This document shows, piece by piece, positions 8,661-17,539 of a DNA stretch of 64,000 nt. A program made the translations under genes and the position numbers. Every line of letters starts with the position of its first letter. Within the stretch, counting starts at the first letter, position 1. Origin of the DNA: Paenibacillus sp. BIHB 4019 (GTDB lineage: Bacteria; Bacillota; Bacilli; Paenibacillales; Paenibacillaceae); contig NZ_CP016808.1 in assembly GCF_002741035.1 (NCBI RefSeq), forward strand, positions 6,062,501 through 6,126,500, in the 5' to 3' direction. The notes under the pieces were generated by a model. That model was not told the DNA's origin, searched no databases, and saw only the letters and a list, made by a program, of their open reading frames with translations.

Positions 8661-9303
8661 CGCTCTCCCTCCTGTTCCAAAAACCAATAGCAGCCTGCAA
8701 GCTGTCCTCTTCATCTATATCATGAAGCGCAAAATCTTGTTCCCCGTTTAAATCCAGTACTGCCCCTTTATACTTGCCTGTGGCAAACAGCTGTCTTGCG
8801 CCTTGGTCACCCTCAAGCTCCTCCAGAGCAGAAAACATCGTTGCTCGCAGCAGCGCCGGAGGCATCGTTGCCGATCCATTGCTGTATGCCGCATAATCAA
8901 GCGTGGAATTGTGTTCCAGCGCCTCAACCAAGCGCTCTGCCATCCTTGCCGTCACAAAAGGCTGGTCAGCTAACGCAATCAGGACGGCCTCCGTATGTGG
9001 ATATAGAGCAAGCAGAGCTTCAAGACCAGTGCGCAGCGAGTGGGACATTCCCTGCGCCGAAAGCGGGCATTCCTGCTTGTGCAGCTGTGCTGCGCGGCAA
9101 GCCCGCTCCAGTTGAGGAGTGTATAGCCATTCCAGTTCATCGTCGATTCGGTGAACGACGACCCAGCTATTAATAGCACTATTTAATAGAGCATGAAGCG
9201 CCTGGCTGCCAAGCATAGCTCCCGGCGATAAAGGGAGCCGCAGCTTCGGCTGCTTCATCCGGCTGCTGAGGCCAGCCGCCAAATAAATGCCTGACACCTT
9301 CAT
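8647..9303 (-). CDS. pucB: molybdenum cofactor cytidylyltransferase-like protein
   Basis: A 218-residue MobA/MocA-type nucleotidyltransferase. Its N-terminus has the LAAGLSSRMKQPKLRLPL signature for NTP binding, followed by AVLIALADQPFVT with the metal-binding Asp. By family and position it probably adds CMP to molybdopterin to give the dinucleotide used by this xanthine dehydrogenase. The ATG at 9303 has AGGGAGG with 9-base spacing; the frame reaches 9330 without a better site. The gene starts inside the upstream pucA frame, overlapping it by 125 bases, and in turn overlaps pucC by 14. Confidence 0.87.
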   Translation of the reverse strand: MKVSGIYLAAGLSSRMKQPKLRLPLSPGAMLGSQALHALLNSAINSWVVVHRIDDELEWLYTPQLERACRAAQLHKQECPLSAQGMSHSLRTGLEALLALYPHTEAVLIALADQPFVTARMAERLVEALEHNSTLDYAAYSNGSATMPPALLRATMFSALEELEGDQGARQLFATGKYKGAVLDLNGEQDFALHDIDEEDSLQAAIGFWNRRESDGHE

Positions 9304-10306
9304 CGCGAATCGCCTCCCTACTTTTCGCACGAAACGCTGCCCGTACCTTTATTAGCTCGGAAGCGATGCTTAAGGCAATTTCGTACGGTCCCTCTGCCTC
9401 TATCGAAAGCCCGATCGGTGCATAAACATTTTCAGGAAGCGTCCCTTCGCCAAATAACTGCTTAATCCGCTTACGCGAGCCCATAACGCCGATGTATATC
9501 GCGCGCGCCTCCAATGCCAGCTGAATCAGTTGATAATCGTAGTGGAGTTGATGGCTGCATACGATGAAAAAGTCATTTTTATTAAATTGCAGCTTGGAGG
9601 CAAGCTCCTCAGGCTTTCCAGTTACTCTCGCCACATTAAACCAGCTATTATCCTCATTTTCCGTACTGATATGTGTACGCCAATCCGCCACAGCCACATG
9701 AAATCCGCAGCCTGGAAGCATCGTGCAAAGCGCCTCTGCATCCGGTCCTGCCCCAAACACAATCGCCCGTGGTCGCGGCTCCAGCTTCGTCGAAAATGTC
9801 CCCGCCTCTTCTACAAGCTCAGCTCCAGCTTTCCAGCTATTGCGGGATTCGCTTGCCGCTGAGGCAGGCCCTAATCTATAAACGATGCCGGTGCAATTGC
9901 CATTTCCAGCCTTCGGCCAGCTTCGATCCAATACAACCGCTTCTCCTGCCCGAAGCCTCTCTCTGGCTTGAAGCAGCTGATTTCTGAGTGCTGTCGTTAC
10001 AGGCTCAAGCAGCACATGGATAATGCCGCCACAGCCGATCGTATCGCCCCACATGATGTCCTCTTCCGGCTGCATATTATAGATGATGATTTCAAAAGCT
10101 TCGGCAGAGCACACGCGGCTAACCCGCTCCTGTAGATCTGCCTCCAGGCAGCCTGGGCTAATACTGCCCGTCTTCGTTCTATCCAGCCTCAGCAGCATGG
10201 CTGCCCCTTCCTTGCGGTAAGCATGGCCCTCTACTCGTATAATCGTTGCAAGCGCGGCCGGCTGCTCAAGCTTCACAATTGAATCCAGCACTTCGTGCAT
10301 ATCCAC
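9179..10306 (-). CDS. pucA: XdhC/CoxI family molybdenum cofactor maturation protein
   Basis: A 375-residue XdhC-like protein that, by family, binds sulfurated molybdenum cofactor and inserts it into xanthine dehydrogenase. The N-terminal XdhC_CoxI domain shows PAALATIIRVEGHAYRKEGA and GCLEADLQERV. The C-terminal Rossmann-like domain has RAIVFGAGPDAEAL and YIGVMGSRKRIKQLF. The core ends around HLFGGWPQQP, and the last ~40 residues are low-complexity and lie in the region shared with pucB. The start is GTG at 10306, with an in-frame ATG at 10300; both lie after GGCGGTGG. Length exceeds the ~330 residues of B. subtilis PucA because of this tail. Confidence 0.88.
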   Translation of the reverse strand: MDMHEVLDSIVKLEQPAALATIIRVEGHAYRKEGAAMLLRLDRTKTGSISPGCLEADLQERVSRVCSAEAFEIIIYNMQPEEDIMWGDTIGCGGIIHVLLEPVTTALRNQLLQARERLRAGEAVVLDRSWPKAGNGNCTGIVYRLGPASAASESRNSWKAGAELVEEAGTFSTKLEPRPRAIVFGAGPDAEALCTMLPGCGFHVAVADWRTHISTENEDNSWFNVARVTGKPEELASKLQFNKNDFFIVCSHQLHYDYQLIQLALEARAIYIGVMGSRKRIKQLFGEGTLPENVYAPIGLSIEAEGPYEIALSIASELIKVRAAFRAKSREAIRDEGVRHLFGGWPQQPDEAAEAAAPFIAGSYAWQPGASCSIK

Positions 10307-10372
10307 AAGCAGCCACCGCCTCTTTTTTTAAAACGTTATGATGAAATCAAGTTCTGGCCTACAGCCAAAATG

Positions 10373-11698
10373 CTACAGCCTTGCCAGCAGTCCCCGAAGC
10401 GAACGGTCGGCTTCCCGCAGCACAAGCGGCTTGTCAATCGTCTTCATTATGCGTTTCTCCATTACGATTTGTCCGTCAATGATGACGGTATCCACATCGC
10501 CGCGGGTTGCCGCATATACAACACGCGAGAACCAATCTGCATCATAGGATGGATACACATGAAAGTCTTCCAAATCAAGCATTTGCAAATCCGCTAGCTT
10601 GCCTTCCTCTAAGCTGCCAATATCCTCTTCCATGCCAAGCACCTTCGCGCCGCCCATCGTAGCCATCCGCAGCACAGTGCGCGCATCCATGACCGTTGGG
10701 CCATGCTTCACCTTCTGAATAAAAGCGGTCAACCGCATTTCCTGGTACATATCCAAATTGTTGTTGCACGCCGCGCCATCTGCTCCGATGCCAATATCGA
10801 TGCCTTCGCGCAGCAGCTCGGGAATTTCCGCAATGCCCGATGCCAGCTTCATGTTGGAGCTGGGGCAATGGGTAACCTTAACGCCTCGCTCCTTAATAAT
10901 CCGCTTCTCTTCCTCATCGAGCCAAATGCTGTGGGCCAAAATCAAATTCGGCCTTGCCAGCCCGATGTGATCCAAATAAACGACGTTGCGCTTGCCGCGT
11001 TCCGCTTCTACAATCGCGATTTCTCCCGTATTTTCGGAAGCATGGGTATGCACCTTGACCTTATATTGCTCGGATAAATCGCGTACCCCAATGAGCAGCT
11101 CCTCTGTACAAGACACAACGAACCTTGGGCAAAAAGCATATTGGATGCGGCCGTCGCCAGCGCCATTCCATTTCTCAAGCAAGTCGACGCTTTGCTGCAA
11201 CGATTGCTGTGTATTTTCCTGAAGCGCCAGCGGCACTTCCGTGCCATGGTCCATCATCACCTTGCCAGAAATGGCGCGAATGCCGCTCTCTAATATCGCC
11301 TGGAACGCCGACTCGGTATGATGCACCGTCTCCATATCCAAAATCGTCGTCGTCCCGCTGCGGATCAGCTCGCCTATGCCCAGCATCGCGGAATAATAAA
11401 CCGAATCGGGGCTGTGAGCTGCCTCTAGCGGCCAAATCCGCTCACGGAGCCATTCAATTAAAGCCAGATCATCTGCACGCCCACGAAATAACGTCTGGCA
11501 TAGATGGATATGTGTTTGTACGAAGCCCGGCAGCACAACTTTGCCATCAGCCTCAATGATCCGATCTACTCCATCCGCCGCGATCTCCCCGCCAATCTGA
11601 GCAATACGCTTGCCGCGAATGAGCAAATCACCCGTTAAAATATCGCCACGTTCATTCATCGTCATTATCGTTGCGTTGCGAATAAGTATAGTTGTCAT
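10373..11698 (-). CDS. amidohydrolase-family purine-type deaminase
   Basis: A 441-residue amidohydrolase of the TrzA/SsnA/ATZ group. Metal and catalytic residues are visible in PGFVQTHIHLCQT (HxH), VKVHTHASENTGE, ILAHSIWL and GIGADGAACNNN (Asp). Close families deaminate guanine, 8-oxoguanine, 5'-deoxyadenosine or S-adenosylhomocysteine. As first gene of the purine operon, guanine or another aminopurine feeding into xanthine is the natural inference, but sequence alone does not choose between them; the FCPRFVVSCTEELL region is also seen in adenosine-type deaminases. The ATG at 11698 follows AGAGGG. The 66-base gap to pucA has no terminator. Confidence 0.8.
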   Translation of the reverse strand: MTTILIRNATIMTMNERGDILTGDLLIRGKRIAQIGGEIAADGVDRIIEADGKVVLPGFVQTHIHLCQTLFRGRADDLALIEWLRERIWPLEAAHSPDSVYYSAMLGIGELIRSGTTTILDMETVHHTESAFQAILESGIRAISGKVMMDHGTEVPLALQENTQQSLQQSVDLLEKWNGAGDGRIQYAFCPRFVVSCTEELLIGVRDLSEQYKVKVHTHASENTGEIAIVEAERGKRNVVYLDHIGLARPNLILAHSIWLDEEEKRIIKERGVKVTHCPSSNMKLASGIAEIPELLREGIDIGIGADGAACNNNLDMYQEMRLTAFIQKVKHGPTVMDARTVLRMATMGGAKVLGMEEDIGSLEEGKLADLQMLDLEDFHVYPSYDADWFSRVVYAATRGDVDTVIIDGQIVMEKRIMKTIDKPLVLREADRSLRGLLARL

Positions 11699-11737
11699 TG
11701 AATTGCCCTCTTTCAATCTTGAGTCATGTTTTATAAC

Positions 11738-11766
11738 ATAATAAAGCACTAAACCCGATTTATCAA
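11738..11766 (-). promoter_or_regulatory. sigma-A type promoter of the puc operon
   Basis: On the minus strand, TTGATA (11761-11766) and TATTAT (11738-11743) are separated by exactly 17 bases. Each differs from the vegetative consensus at one or two positions. The predicted start near 11731 lies about 33 bases before the deaminase start codon. No other gene in the operon has an obvious promoter or terminator before it, so this site could drive all twelve genes. I did not identify a PucR or PurR operator with confidence. Confidence 0.6.
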
Positions 11767-12095
11767 TAGTATATGTAATTAAACTTAACATGTTGTCTTG
11801 GGCGAATGCCTAAAACGCACGAAATACACCGCTTTCAAAGTAAAATGTGACATAGAACAGCTTCTATTGTTCGAAATTCCCCTTACAATTAATCGAAAAG
11901 CTTGCGCTATCGTTCGCCTTTTCAAGAATAATCATCAAGCGCCACTCCAGCGCCTTCCATGCGAGCCTATTGAAATAAACAGATTAATCCCCTATTATGT
12001 AACGTTCTGCCGCATAGTTCTCCTGATTCTTTAAGTCTGCTCTATTAACTGACATACAACGCTTATGTTAAAATAGGCTGAAAAAGGGGGCGTCA
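11767..12095. other. intergenic region without a supported gene
   Basis: About 330 bases between the puc promoter and the degraded oxidoreductase. A 78-codon frame on the plus strand (11798-12034) has no ribosome binding site and no recognisable motif, so I do not call it. Near the right end, TTAACT and TAAAAT with an 18-base spacer could be a weak promoter for the plus-strand pseudogene, followed by a GGGGG ribosome-binding stretch at 12086-12090. Confidence 0.4.
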
Positions 12096-13145
12096 CTGCT
12101 GGAAAAACAAAAAGTAGTAATTATAGGAGCAGGAATAGTCGGAGCCTGTATGGCTTATCAACTAGCAAAACGAAATCAGGATGTAACCGTTATTGAACGA
12201 CTCCCTACCGCAGCCCGTGAAGTTACAGAAAAATCATTTGCCTGGATACATACAACACATAGGGTGGCTCCTCAGTACAGACATTTGTATGACAGTGCTT
12301 CAGAAGAATATCATGCACTGCAGCAAGAGCTATCCGAATTACAAATTCAATGGCACGGAGCATTAACGTGGGGCGATTCGAACCTAAATGAGTAAATCCG
12401 CCTTCCAAAATTAAACCGAGAGCAGATTGAGACATTGGAACCGAATTTGAAGGAGTATCCGAACGATGCGATGTTTGCCATTGATGAAGGAGCAGTTGAT
12501 CCGATCGGATTAACGGAACTATTGTTAAGGAAAGCACAGGAGTACGGAGCAAAGGTACAGTTTGATACCAACGTTACACAACTGCAGCAAGAAAATTCAC
12601 GCTTATTAGGCGTTCACACATCCAAGGGATTTATGGAGTCGGATGTTGTGGTATTAGCTGCGGGTACAGGCGTATCCGAGCTTTGCAATGCGTTAGGTTG
12701 CCCCATACCAGTAACGCCGTCACCTTCCATTCTGATTCGCATGAAGACCTCGAGTAAACTAATTCACACATTGATCTCAAATGCGCAGTTTGAAGCGCGT
12801 CAGCTAACCGATCATTCATTGCTAGCTGCGGAAGATTATATCGATGATTCGGAGGAAAATGGGCCCGAGGCTGTGGGCAAACGTGCCTTCGAGACGCTGC
12901 GTCGCAGCCTGAAGGGCGGGGAGCAATTGGAGCTGGAAAGCATCAAAGTAGGTTTGAGACCAATGCCAGAGGATGGCTATCCGATTGTAGGCTTTCATAA
13001 TCAGATAAAGGGACTTTATGTGACGGTGATGCATTCTGCCAATACTCTGGCTCCTCTAATTTCGCGTCTGGCTGCAACTGAAATAATCAATCGAGAATCA
13101 AGATGCGAACTAGAGTTTTGTCGTATTTCCCGATTTAAGCAGTAG
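12096..13145 (+). pseudogene. FAD-dependent oxidoreductase (DAO type), interrupted
   Basis: A D-amino-acid-oxidase-like flavoprotein of about 349 codons. The dinucleotide-binding motif VVIIGAGIVGA is at the N-terminus and a typical C-terminus (GLRPMPEDGYPIVG, LYVTVMHSANTLAPLI) is present. An in-frame TAA at 12393-12395 splits it; the same frame resumes directly, so this is a nonsense codon rather than a frameshift. No ATG, GTG or TTG precedes the glycine motif at the right distance; only CTG codons at 12096 and 12099 follow the GGGGG site, which suggests the start has decayed too. Base composition is more AT-rich than the neighbours. A sequencing error at the TAA is possible, but two lesions favour a true pseudogene. 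It is the only plus-strand gene in the first 38 kb. Confidence 0.8.
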
Positions 13146-13270
13146 GGTTGTAAAAATTCCAATTTAAACTCATTTATGAATTCAACATCCAGACACATTA
13201 CCCCAAATCGACGAGCTATCATAAATGTTCAGATGCTGCCTAATGTTCGGAAATTCCTTATGGCAATAAA

Positions 13271-13314
13271 AAAAGCATCTTTGTGTTCACATTTGTGAAC
13301 ACAAAGATGCTTTT
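13271..13314 (-). terminator. Rho-independent terminator, 20-bp perfect stem
   Basis: A perfect 20-bp inverted repeat with a 4-base ATTT loop. Read on the minus strand it ends in a run of seven T, so it should end the transcript of the surface protein at 13339. It lies between two convergent genes and may also serve the plus-strand pseudogene. Confidence 0.9.
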
Positions 13315-13338
13315 GCTTGAATTTGCTTGCTGTATTCG

Positions 13339-15312
13339 CTAGCTTTTCTTCTCTGGCAATGGCATAAACAGCAAATTGATTGGCAAATTGCTACCGGATG
13401 CCGGCGAGAATACAATCGTTACCGCTTCTGTTGAACTTCCCGTCCGGTATAGAACACCCGCTTCACCGTTATTCGCTAGGAAGGAGTTGTTTGTCGTCAG
13501 AACAACATTGTTGTTAACGAGGAAGGCACCGCCGTAATGTCCGCCACGCGGGTTCAAGGCAATGAGCGTATTAGGCTGAACATTGAACAGCTTCACGACG
13601 TATACGACGCCATAATTTCCTTCATTGTAAATCGTTGCACCTGTAAGCTTATCGATCGTTGTAAGGCGTGTATCCACTACTTTATCGCCAAATACCATAC
13701 GGCCTGGCTGTGCGCCTACTGGCTGGGTCAGGTTGATCGTACGATCAGCCTTTTCGAATGTGCCGCGAATGTGAATGCCATCCGGATCCAAGTAAGGCAG
13801 TAGTGGAAGCTCGGACAGAACATCTTTGCCGTCATCAATGATGACGTAGCTGAACTTGATTGGACCAGAGGTCGAAACATCCGCCATCATCGTCAATACG
13901 CGGTCCGGCGAAATTTTCAAATCGCTGAGCTGCTTCAAAATAAGACGGCTCTCGCCTGCTGGAATCGTTGTAATATCATTCATGACCGGATTCATGCGCG
14001 AGGTCAAATATTTGCTAATGGAAGATTTGCCTGTTGCCGATACATACAGCGCAGGACCGCCAATACCGACGCGCTGTGTCTGAACGGTCGCTTCCTGATT
14101 GGTCTCGTTCGTAGCAACGATGTACATGCGCACATTGTTTAAACGGTTGTTTACGTTATGCGACATCAAGCGAACGTTGCCTGAAGCCGAATCCGTATAA
14201 TACACGCCTTCATTGACAATTCGCTCTGGACTGTTGCTGCGAAGCAGCGTCTGCTGTCCATACTCTGTCAAGGAATAAGGAATGACATCATAGTTCAGAA
14301 CGGAAGATCCATTAATCGAGAAGCGCTCTCCCGGCGGCGTAAATAACATGCCAAAATCCTGCTTGGAATACAGCTCCTGATCTTCAATCATAATGGAGAG
14401 CGAATATTCATTGCTTGCCCCATGCTTGTCCGTTACTTTCAAGGTAATAGTCTGCGGGCCCGGCTCGAAAAAGCCTTGTTCCTTATTCGTCCAGCTCGTG
14501 CTCGTAATCCCATTTTCTTCGTCGCTGCTGAGGTCGGTATATTCAATCGGCTCGCCCATCAAATAGCTCGTTTTGTTAGTGACGAACTTCGCTACTGGAG
14601 GCAAATTCGGTTGAAGCACTTCAAGCGTTACCGAATATGGTTCACTCCAGACGCCATCCGAATCTTGCACCCAATGGGTTACCGTATACATGCCCGGCTG
14701 GTCAAACATCGACAAATTGCCTTCCCAACGCTCGTCCACAATGGGAGTGCTGCTGCTCGACTGGTTCGTATAAGTTACCTGTGTTTCATTTGCATAAATG
14801 ACTTTAGGACTTACTGTAAAAGTTGCGACTGGCGCAATTTTAAACGTCCAAGCCAGCGTAATTTTTTTCTCCGCCTTGTTCACTTTCATCGTAATGCCCT
14901 GCGGCTGCAGCAGCGTACGAAGCGGAATCATCAGCGTTCCCTTCAAGTTGTATGGCGCTCCAGTAAACGACTGTACCGCTCCATTCACATTGTAGGAGGA
15001 TTTGCCAATGGCATAACGAAGCACGTTTTTTTCTGTCGTCAGCACATACTCCTTGGCTACCTTGTCGTATACGATTTTGCCGCCGAGCCGCTCTGCGAGC
15101 GAGCGAGCCGAAACGTACGTCGTGCCTTTCAGCTCGGTTACCGGCTGCGTAGCTGTATACAGCGTGCCATTGTGATACATTTTATTCGACTTTTGAAGCA
15201 GAACGAGCTGCTCTTGACCTAGGACATTTTGCGCTGCTTCCGCCTGTTTCGGCACAGCCAAGGTAAAGACAAAAAGGAATACGAGTGCAAATAAGCTGAC
15301 TTTTTTAAGCAT
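13339..15312 (-). CDS. secreted copper amine oxidase N-terminal domain/PKD-like protein
   Basis: A 657-residue exported protein. Residues 1-24 form a signal peptide (MLKKVSLFALVFLFVF, then AEAA). Residues ~45-150 match the copper amine oxidase N-terminal domain-like repeat common in Paenibacillus (GTTYVSARSLAERLGGK and LMIPLRTLLQPQGI). Two PKD-like segments follow at about 160-310 (ATFTVSPKVIYANET; PPVAKFVTNKTSYLMGEPI). The C-terminal ~330 residues are beta-rich and I do not recognise them. No catalytic amine oxidase domain is present, so this is a cell-surface or wall protein of unknown role. ATG at 15312 has AAGGAGA with suitable spacing; the frame continues 28 codons upstream without a site. 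Confidence 0.82.
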   Translation of the reverse strand: MLKKVSLFALVFLFVFTLAVPKQAEAAQNVLGQEQLVLLQKSNKMYHNGTLYTATQPVTELKGTTYVSARSLAERLGGKIVYDKVAKEYVLTTEKNVLRYAIGKSSYNVNGAVQSFTGAPYNLKGTLMIPLRTLLQPQGITMKVNKAEKKITLAWTFKIAPVATFTVSPKVIYANETQVTYTNQSSSSTPIVDERWEGNLSMFDQPGMYTVTHWVQDSDGVWSEPYSVTLEVLQPNLPPVAKFVTNKTSYLMGEPIEYTDLSSDEENGITSTSWTNKEQGFFEPGPQTITLKVTDKHGASNEYSLSIMIEDQELYSKQDFGMLFTPPGERFSINGSSVLNYDVIPYSLTEYGQQTLLRSNSPERIVNEGVYYTDSASGNVRLMSHNVNNRLNNVRMYIVATNETNQEATVQTQRVGIGGPALYVSATGKSSISKYLTSRMNPVMNDITTIPAGESRLILKQLSDLKISPDRVLTMMADVSTSGPIKFSYVIIDDGKDVLSELPLLPYLDPDGIHIRGTFEKADRTINLTQPVGAQPGRMVFGDKVVDTRLTTIDKLTGATIYNEGNYGVVYVVKLFNVQPNTLIALNPRGGHYGGAFLVNNNVVLTTNNSFLANNGEAGVLYRTGSSTEAVTIVFSPASGSNLPINLLFMPLPEKKS

Positions 15313-15422
15313 GTGAATCTCCTTTTCCAAAATAAATTGCGATTTCTCTACATATCCGCCAAAAGTTTGGACGCAATATAATCTGAAAAGTTGCACTCCG
15401 CCTATTATTTATGACAAATATT

Positions 15423-16832
15423 TTAAGAAGCGTGCTTCGTTTCCTGTCGTTCTGCAGAAGAAATACGTGGCAATGCTAGCGATACCGCGCCGATGACGAA
15501 GGACAAAACGACCACAATCGTAAAGATCTGGTGCAAGCTTTCCTCCAGCAATAGCGGATCAATAATATTCGTGCTGCCAGTGTGCAGCAGCAGGCCGAAT
15601 AAAGCGATTCCGATTGTCTGGCCAAGCGTGCGTATAAAGTTATTCGTTGCAACCGAGGCACCGCGCATTTGCCGCTCTACAGCGGATGACACAGATATCG
15701 TACAGCTGGTTAGCGCAAGCCCAAAGCTTAAGCCCGTTAAAAACATATACAGCATAAACAAGGCAATCGGCGTCGTGGCATTCAGGAACATAAAACCCAA
15801 ACTTCCCAATAAGAGGGAAAACGCACTAATTAGCGTTATGTTTCTAAGCCCCATTCGCGAAATCCATGTGCCTGCGAGAATCGAGCCGAGCGGCCAGCTG
15901 ACCGAAAGCGGAATCATCGCCAAACCGGAATAGGTAGCGCTTTTTCCATATACGCCTTGCAGCCAGAGCGGCAAATAAAAAATAATAACAACATTGACGA
16001 CACATAGCAAAAAGCTGAGCAAATTCACCATGCTGATGGTGCGGTTTTTGAACAAAACAAGCGGTATCAGCGGCTCCTGCACACGCTTCTCAATGTAGAA
16101 GAATAGCGTCATCAGCACTGCAGCCCCTGCAAAAAGCAGCCCGATCTCCGTATAGCTGGCACCCTGCTCGCCCGTCTCTGAACGCAGCAGAGTCAAGGCA
16201 TAGAGAAAACAGAACATGCCTACCGCAAACGTTCCAATTCCGCCATAATCAATCGAGCGCTTACGCTTCTCGTAGGCTTCCTTCAAAGTAGAGCCCAGCA
16301 GATACATCGCGACAATGCCAAATGGCAAATTCATATAAAATATCGCCCGCCACGAGACAAAATCGACTAGCAGCCCGCCGAGCAAAGGACCCGATATACC
16401 AGCTATTCCCCAAATGCTCGACATCCAGCCCTGTACCTTCGCTCGCTGCTCATATGCATATAAATCACCGATGATCGTATATGGAATCGTCGTGAGCGCA
16501 CCAGCCCCCAGACCTTGAATCGCGCGAAAAATAATAAGCTGCGTCATCGTCTGCGCAAGGCCGGACAGCATTGAGCCGCATAGAAAAATCGCAGCCCCAA
16601 TCATAAACATATTTTTGCGGCCGAATAAGTCTGACAGCTTGCCGTAAATCGGCGTCGTGACGACCGTAGCAAGCAAATAAATCGAAATAACCCAGCTATA
16701 CTGCTGGGTTCCTTGCAGTTCTCGCGTTATGCTCGGCATAGCCGTACTGACGATCGTCCCTTCGATCGCTGCCAGAAAGGTCGCCACGAACAGTGCGATA
16801 GTAATGCTGCGCGTATTGCCTGTTTTGATCAT
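15423..16832 (-). CDS. MFS drug exporter, DHA2 (EmrB/QacA) family
   Basis: A 469-residue membrane protein with about 14 hydrophobic segments. The N-terminus FLAAIEGTIVSTAMPSI carries the DHA2 motif, GKLSDLFGRKNMF is motif A between helices 2 and 3, and GISGPLLGGLLVD is the antiporter motif C. It should export drugs or other amphiphiles with proton exchange. ATG at 16832 lies 10 bases after an AGGAAG site and 39 bases from a small sigma-like gene in the same direction. The substrate cannot be read from sequence. Confidence 0.9.
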   Translation of the reverse strand: MIKTGNTRSITIALFVATFLAAIEGTIVSTAMPSITRELQGTQQYSWVISIYLLATVVTTPIYGKLSDLFGRKNMFMIGAAIFLCGSMLSGLAQTMTQLIIFRAIQGLGAGALTTIPYTIIGDLYAYEQRAKVQGWMSSIWGIAGISGPLLGGLLVDFVSWRAIFYMNLPFGIVAMYLLGSTLKEAYEKRKRSIDYGGIGTFAVGMFCFLYALTLLRSETGEQGASYTEIGLLFAGAAVLMTLFFYIEKRVQEPLIPLVLFKNRTISMVNLLSFLLCVVNVVIIFYLPLWLQGVYGKSATYSGLAMIPLSVSWPLGSILAGTWISRMGLRNITLISAFSLLLGSLGFMFLNATTPIALFMLYMFLTGLSFGLALTSCTISVSSAVERQMRGASVATNNFIRTLGQTIGIALFGLLLHTGSTNIIDPLLLEESLHQIFTIVVVLSFVIGAVSLALPRISSAERQETKHAS

Positions 16833-16871
16833 AGTCGCTCTGCTTCCTTCCCTTAACAACAAACACGCCCC

Positions 16872-17120
16872 TTATGAAGTTTTCATAAAGGAGCGCATCT
16901 GTGATTGATTTAAATAAGCATTGCTTGCGATACGAAATATATACCGATCCCTTGCTGAATCGGACGTTTTCCAAAACTGCTCGTCTGTAAACAGGCGCTT
17001 GAGCAGCCATTCCGCCGCTTTCGCCGCCTGCTGTTCGTCCTGCAATAGCTTTAGGCATATCGTGTAGCATATAGACTCGCATTGTCTTAAACGATTTATT
17101 TTATATTGAAAATCCATCAT
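16872..17120 (-). CDS. small protein resembling sigma-70 region 2
   Basis: An 82-residue protein upstream of the exporter. The segment ICYTICLKLLQDEQQAAKAAEW followed by RYIFRIASNAYLNQ looks like region 2 of ECF sigma factors (a core-binding helix, then a WLFRIARN-like stretch), but there is no region 4 DNA-binding domain. It ends soon after. Two ATG codons (17120, 17117) follow GGGGGATG with a long spacing. It could be a truncated sigma factor, an accessory sigma-like subunit or a chance similarity. Position suggests co-transcription with the exporter gene. Confidence 0.5.
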   Translation of the reverse strand: MMDFQYKINRLRQCESICYTICLKLLQDEQQAAKAAEWLLKRLFTDEQFWKTSDSARDRYIFRIASNAYLNQSQMRSFMKTS

Positions 17121-17220
17121 AGTAATTGGACATCCCCCGGTTATATGTTTAGGTCACTCATTATTACTATGATAGCGGAAACAATACGTTTAAAAGTTAC
17201 GAAATGTTTAAAATGGCCAA

Positions 17221-17513
17221 GTGTAAACGGCTGTCGCCTTCCTTTGGCGGCAAAGCTTCCGTTTCGCGTAGAAATATAGAGAATGGATCGGGAAATCATA
17301 TGCTTTCCTATATTTCAAGTGTAAACGGCTGTCGCCTTCCTTTGGCGGCAAAGCTTCCGTTTCGCGTAGAAATATAGAGAATGGATCGGGAAATCATATG
17401 CTTTCCTATATTTCAAGCGTAAACGGCTGTCGCCTTCCTCTGGCGGCTTGGCGCGTTTCATTCAGAGAATTATAGAGAAAGGATGGAACATTCATATCCT
17501 TTCCTATATTTTC
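17221..17513. repeat. three tandem copies of a ~98-bp double-hairpin repeat
   Basis: Two copies at 17221-17318 and 17319-17416 are essentially identical with a period of exactly 98 bases. A third, diverged copy occupies 17417-17513. Each unit has two potential stem-loops. The first is GC-rich: AAACGG, then GCC, a TTCCTTT loop, GGC and CCGTTT. The second is AT-rich: AATATAGAGAA pairing with TTTCCTATATTT. They lie downstream of cbiA (minus strand). No ORF or transposase is present, so a small non-autonomous or REP-like element is the best description. Related copies are at 18981 and 36370. Confidence 0.8.
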
Positions 17514-17539
17514 AAAAAGCGTAAGCGCATCAGCGCAAA

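Noticed and set aside
11798..12034. 78-codon plus-strand frame in the intergenic region
   Set aside because: No ribosome binding site, no conserved motif, and it is in non-coding AT-rich sequence.
14422..15222. 266-codon plus-strand frame opposite the copper amine oxidase N-domain protein
   Set aside because: Antisense shadow of a well-supported secreted protein; no motif and no start signal.
16696..17082. 128-codon minus-strand frame covering the exporter start and the sigma-like gene
   Set aside because: It is out of frame with both better-supported genes and has no start signal.
17221..17513. 98-bp tandem repeats considered as CRISPR or tRNA-like sequences
   Set aside because: No spacers, no cas genes and no cloverleaf; the units are better explained as paired hairpins of a dispersed repeat.
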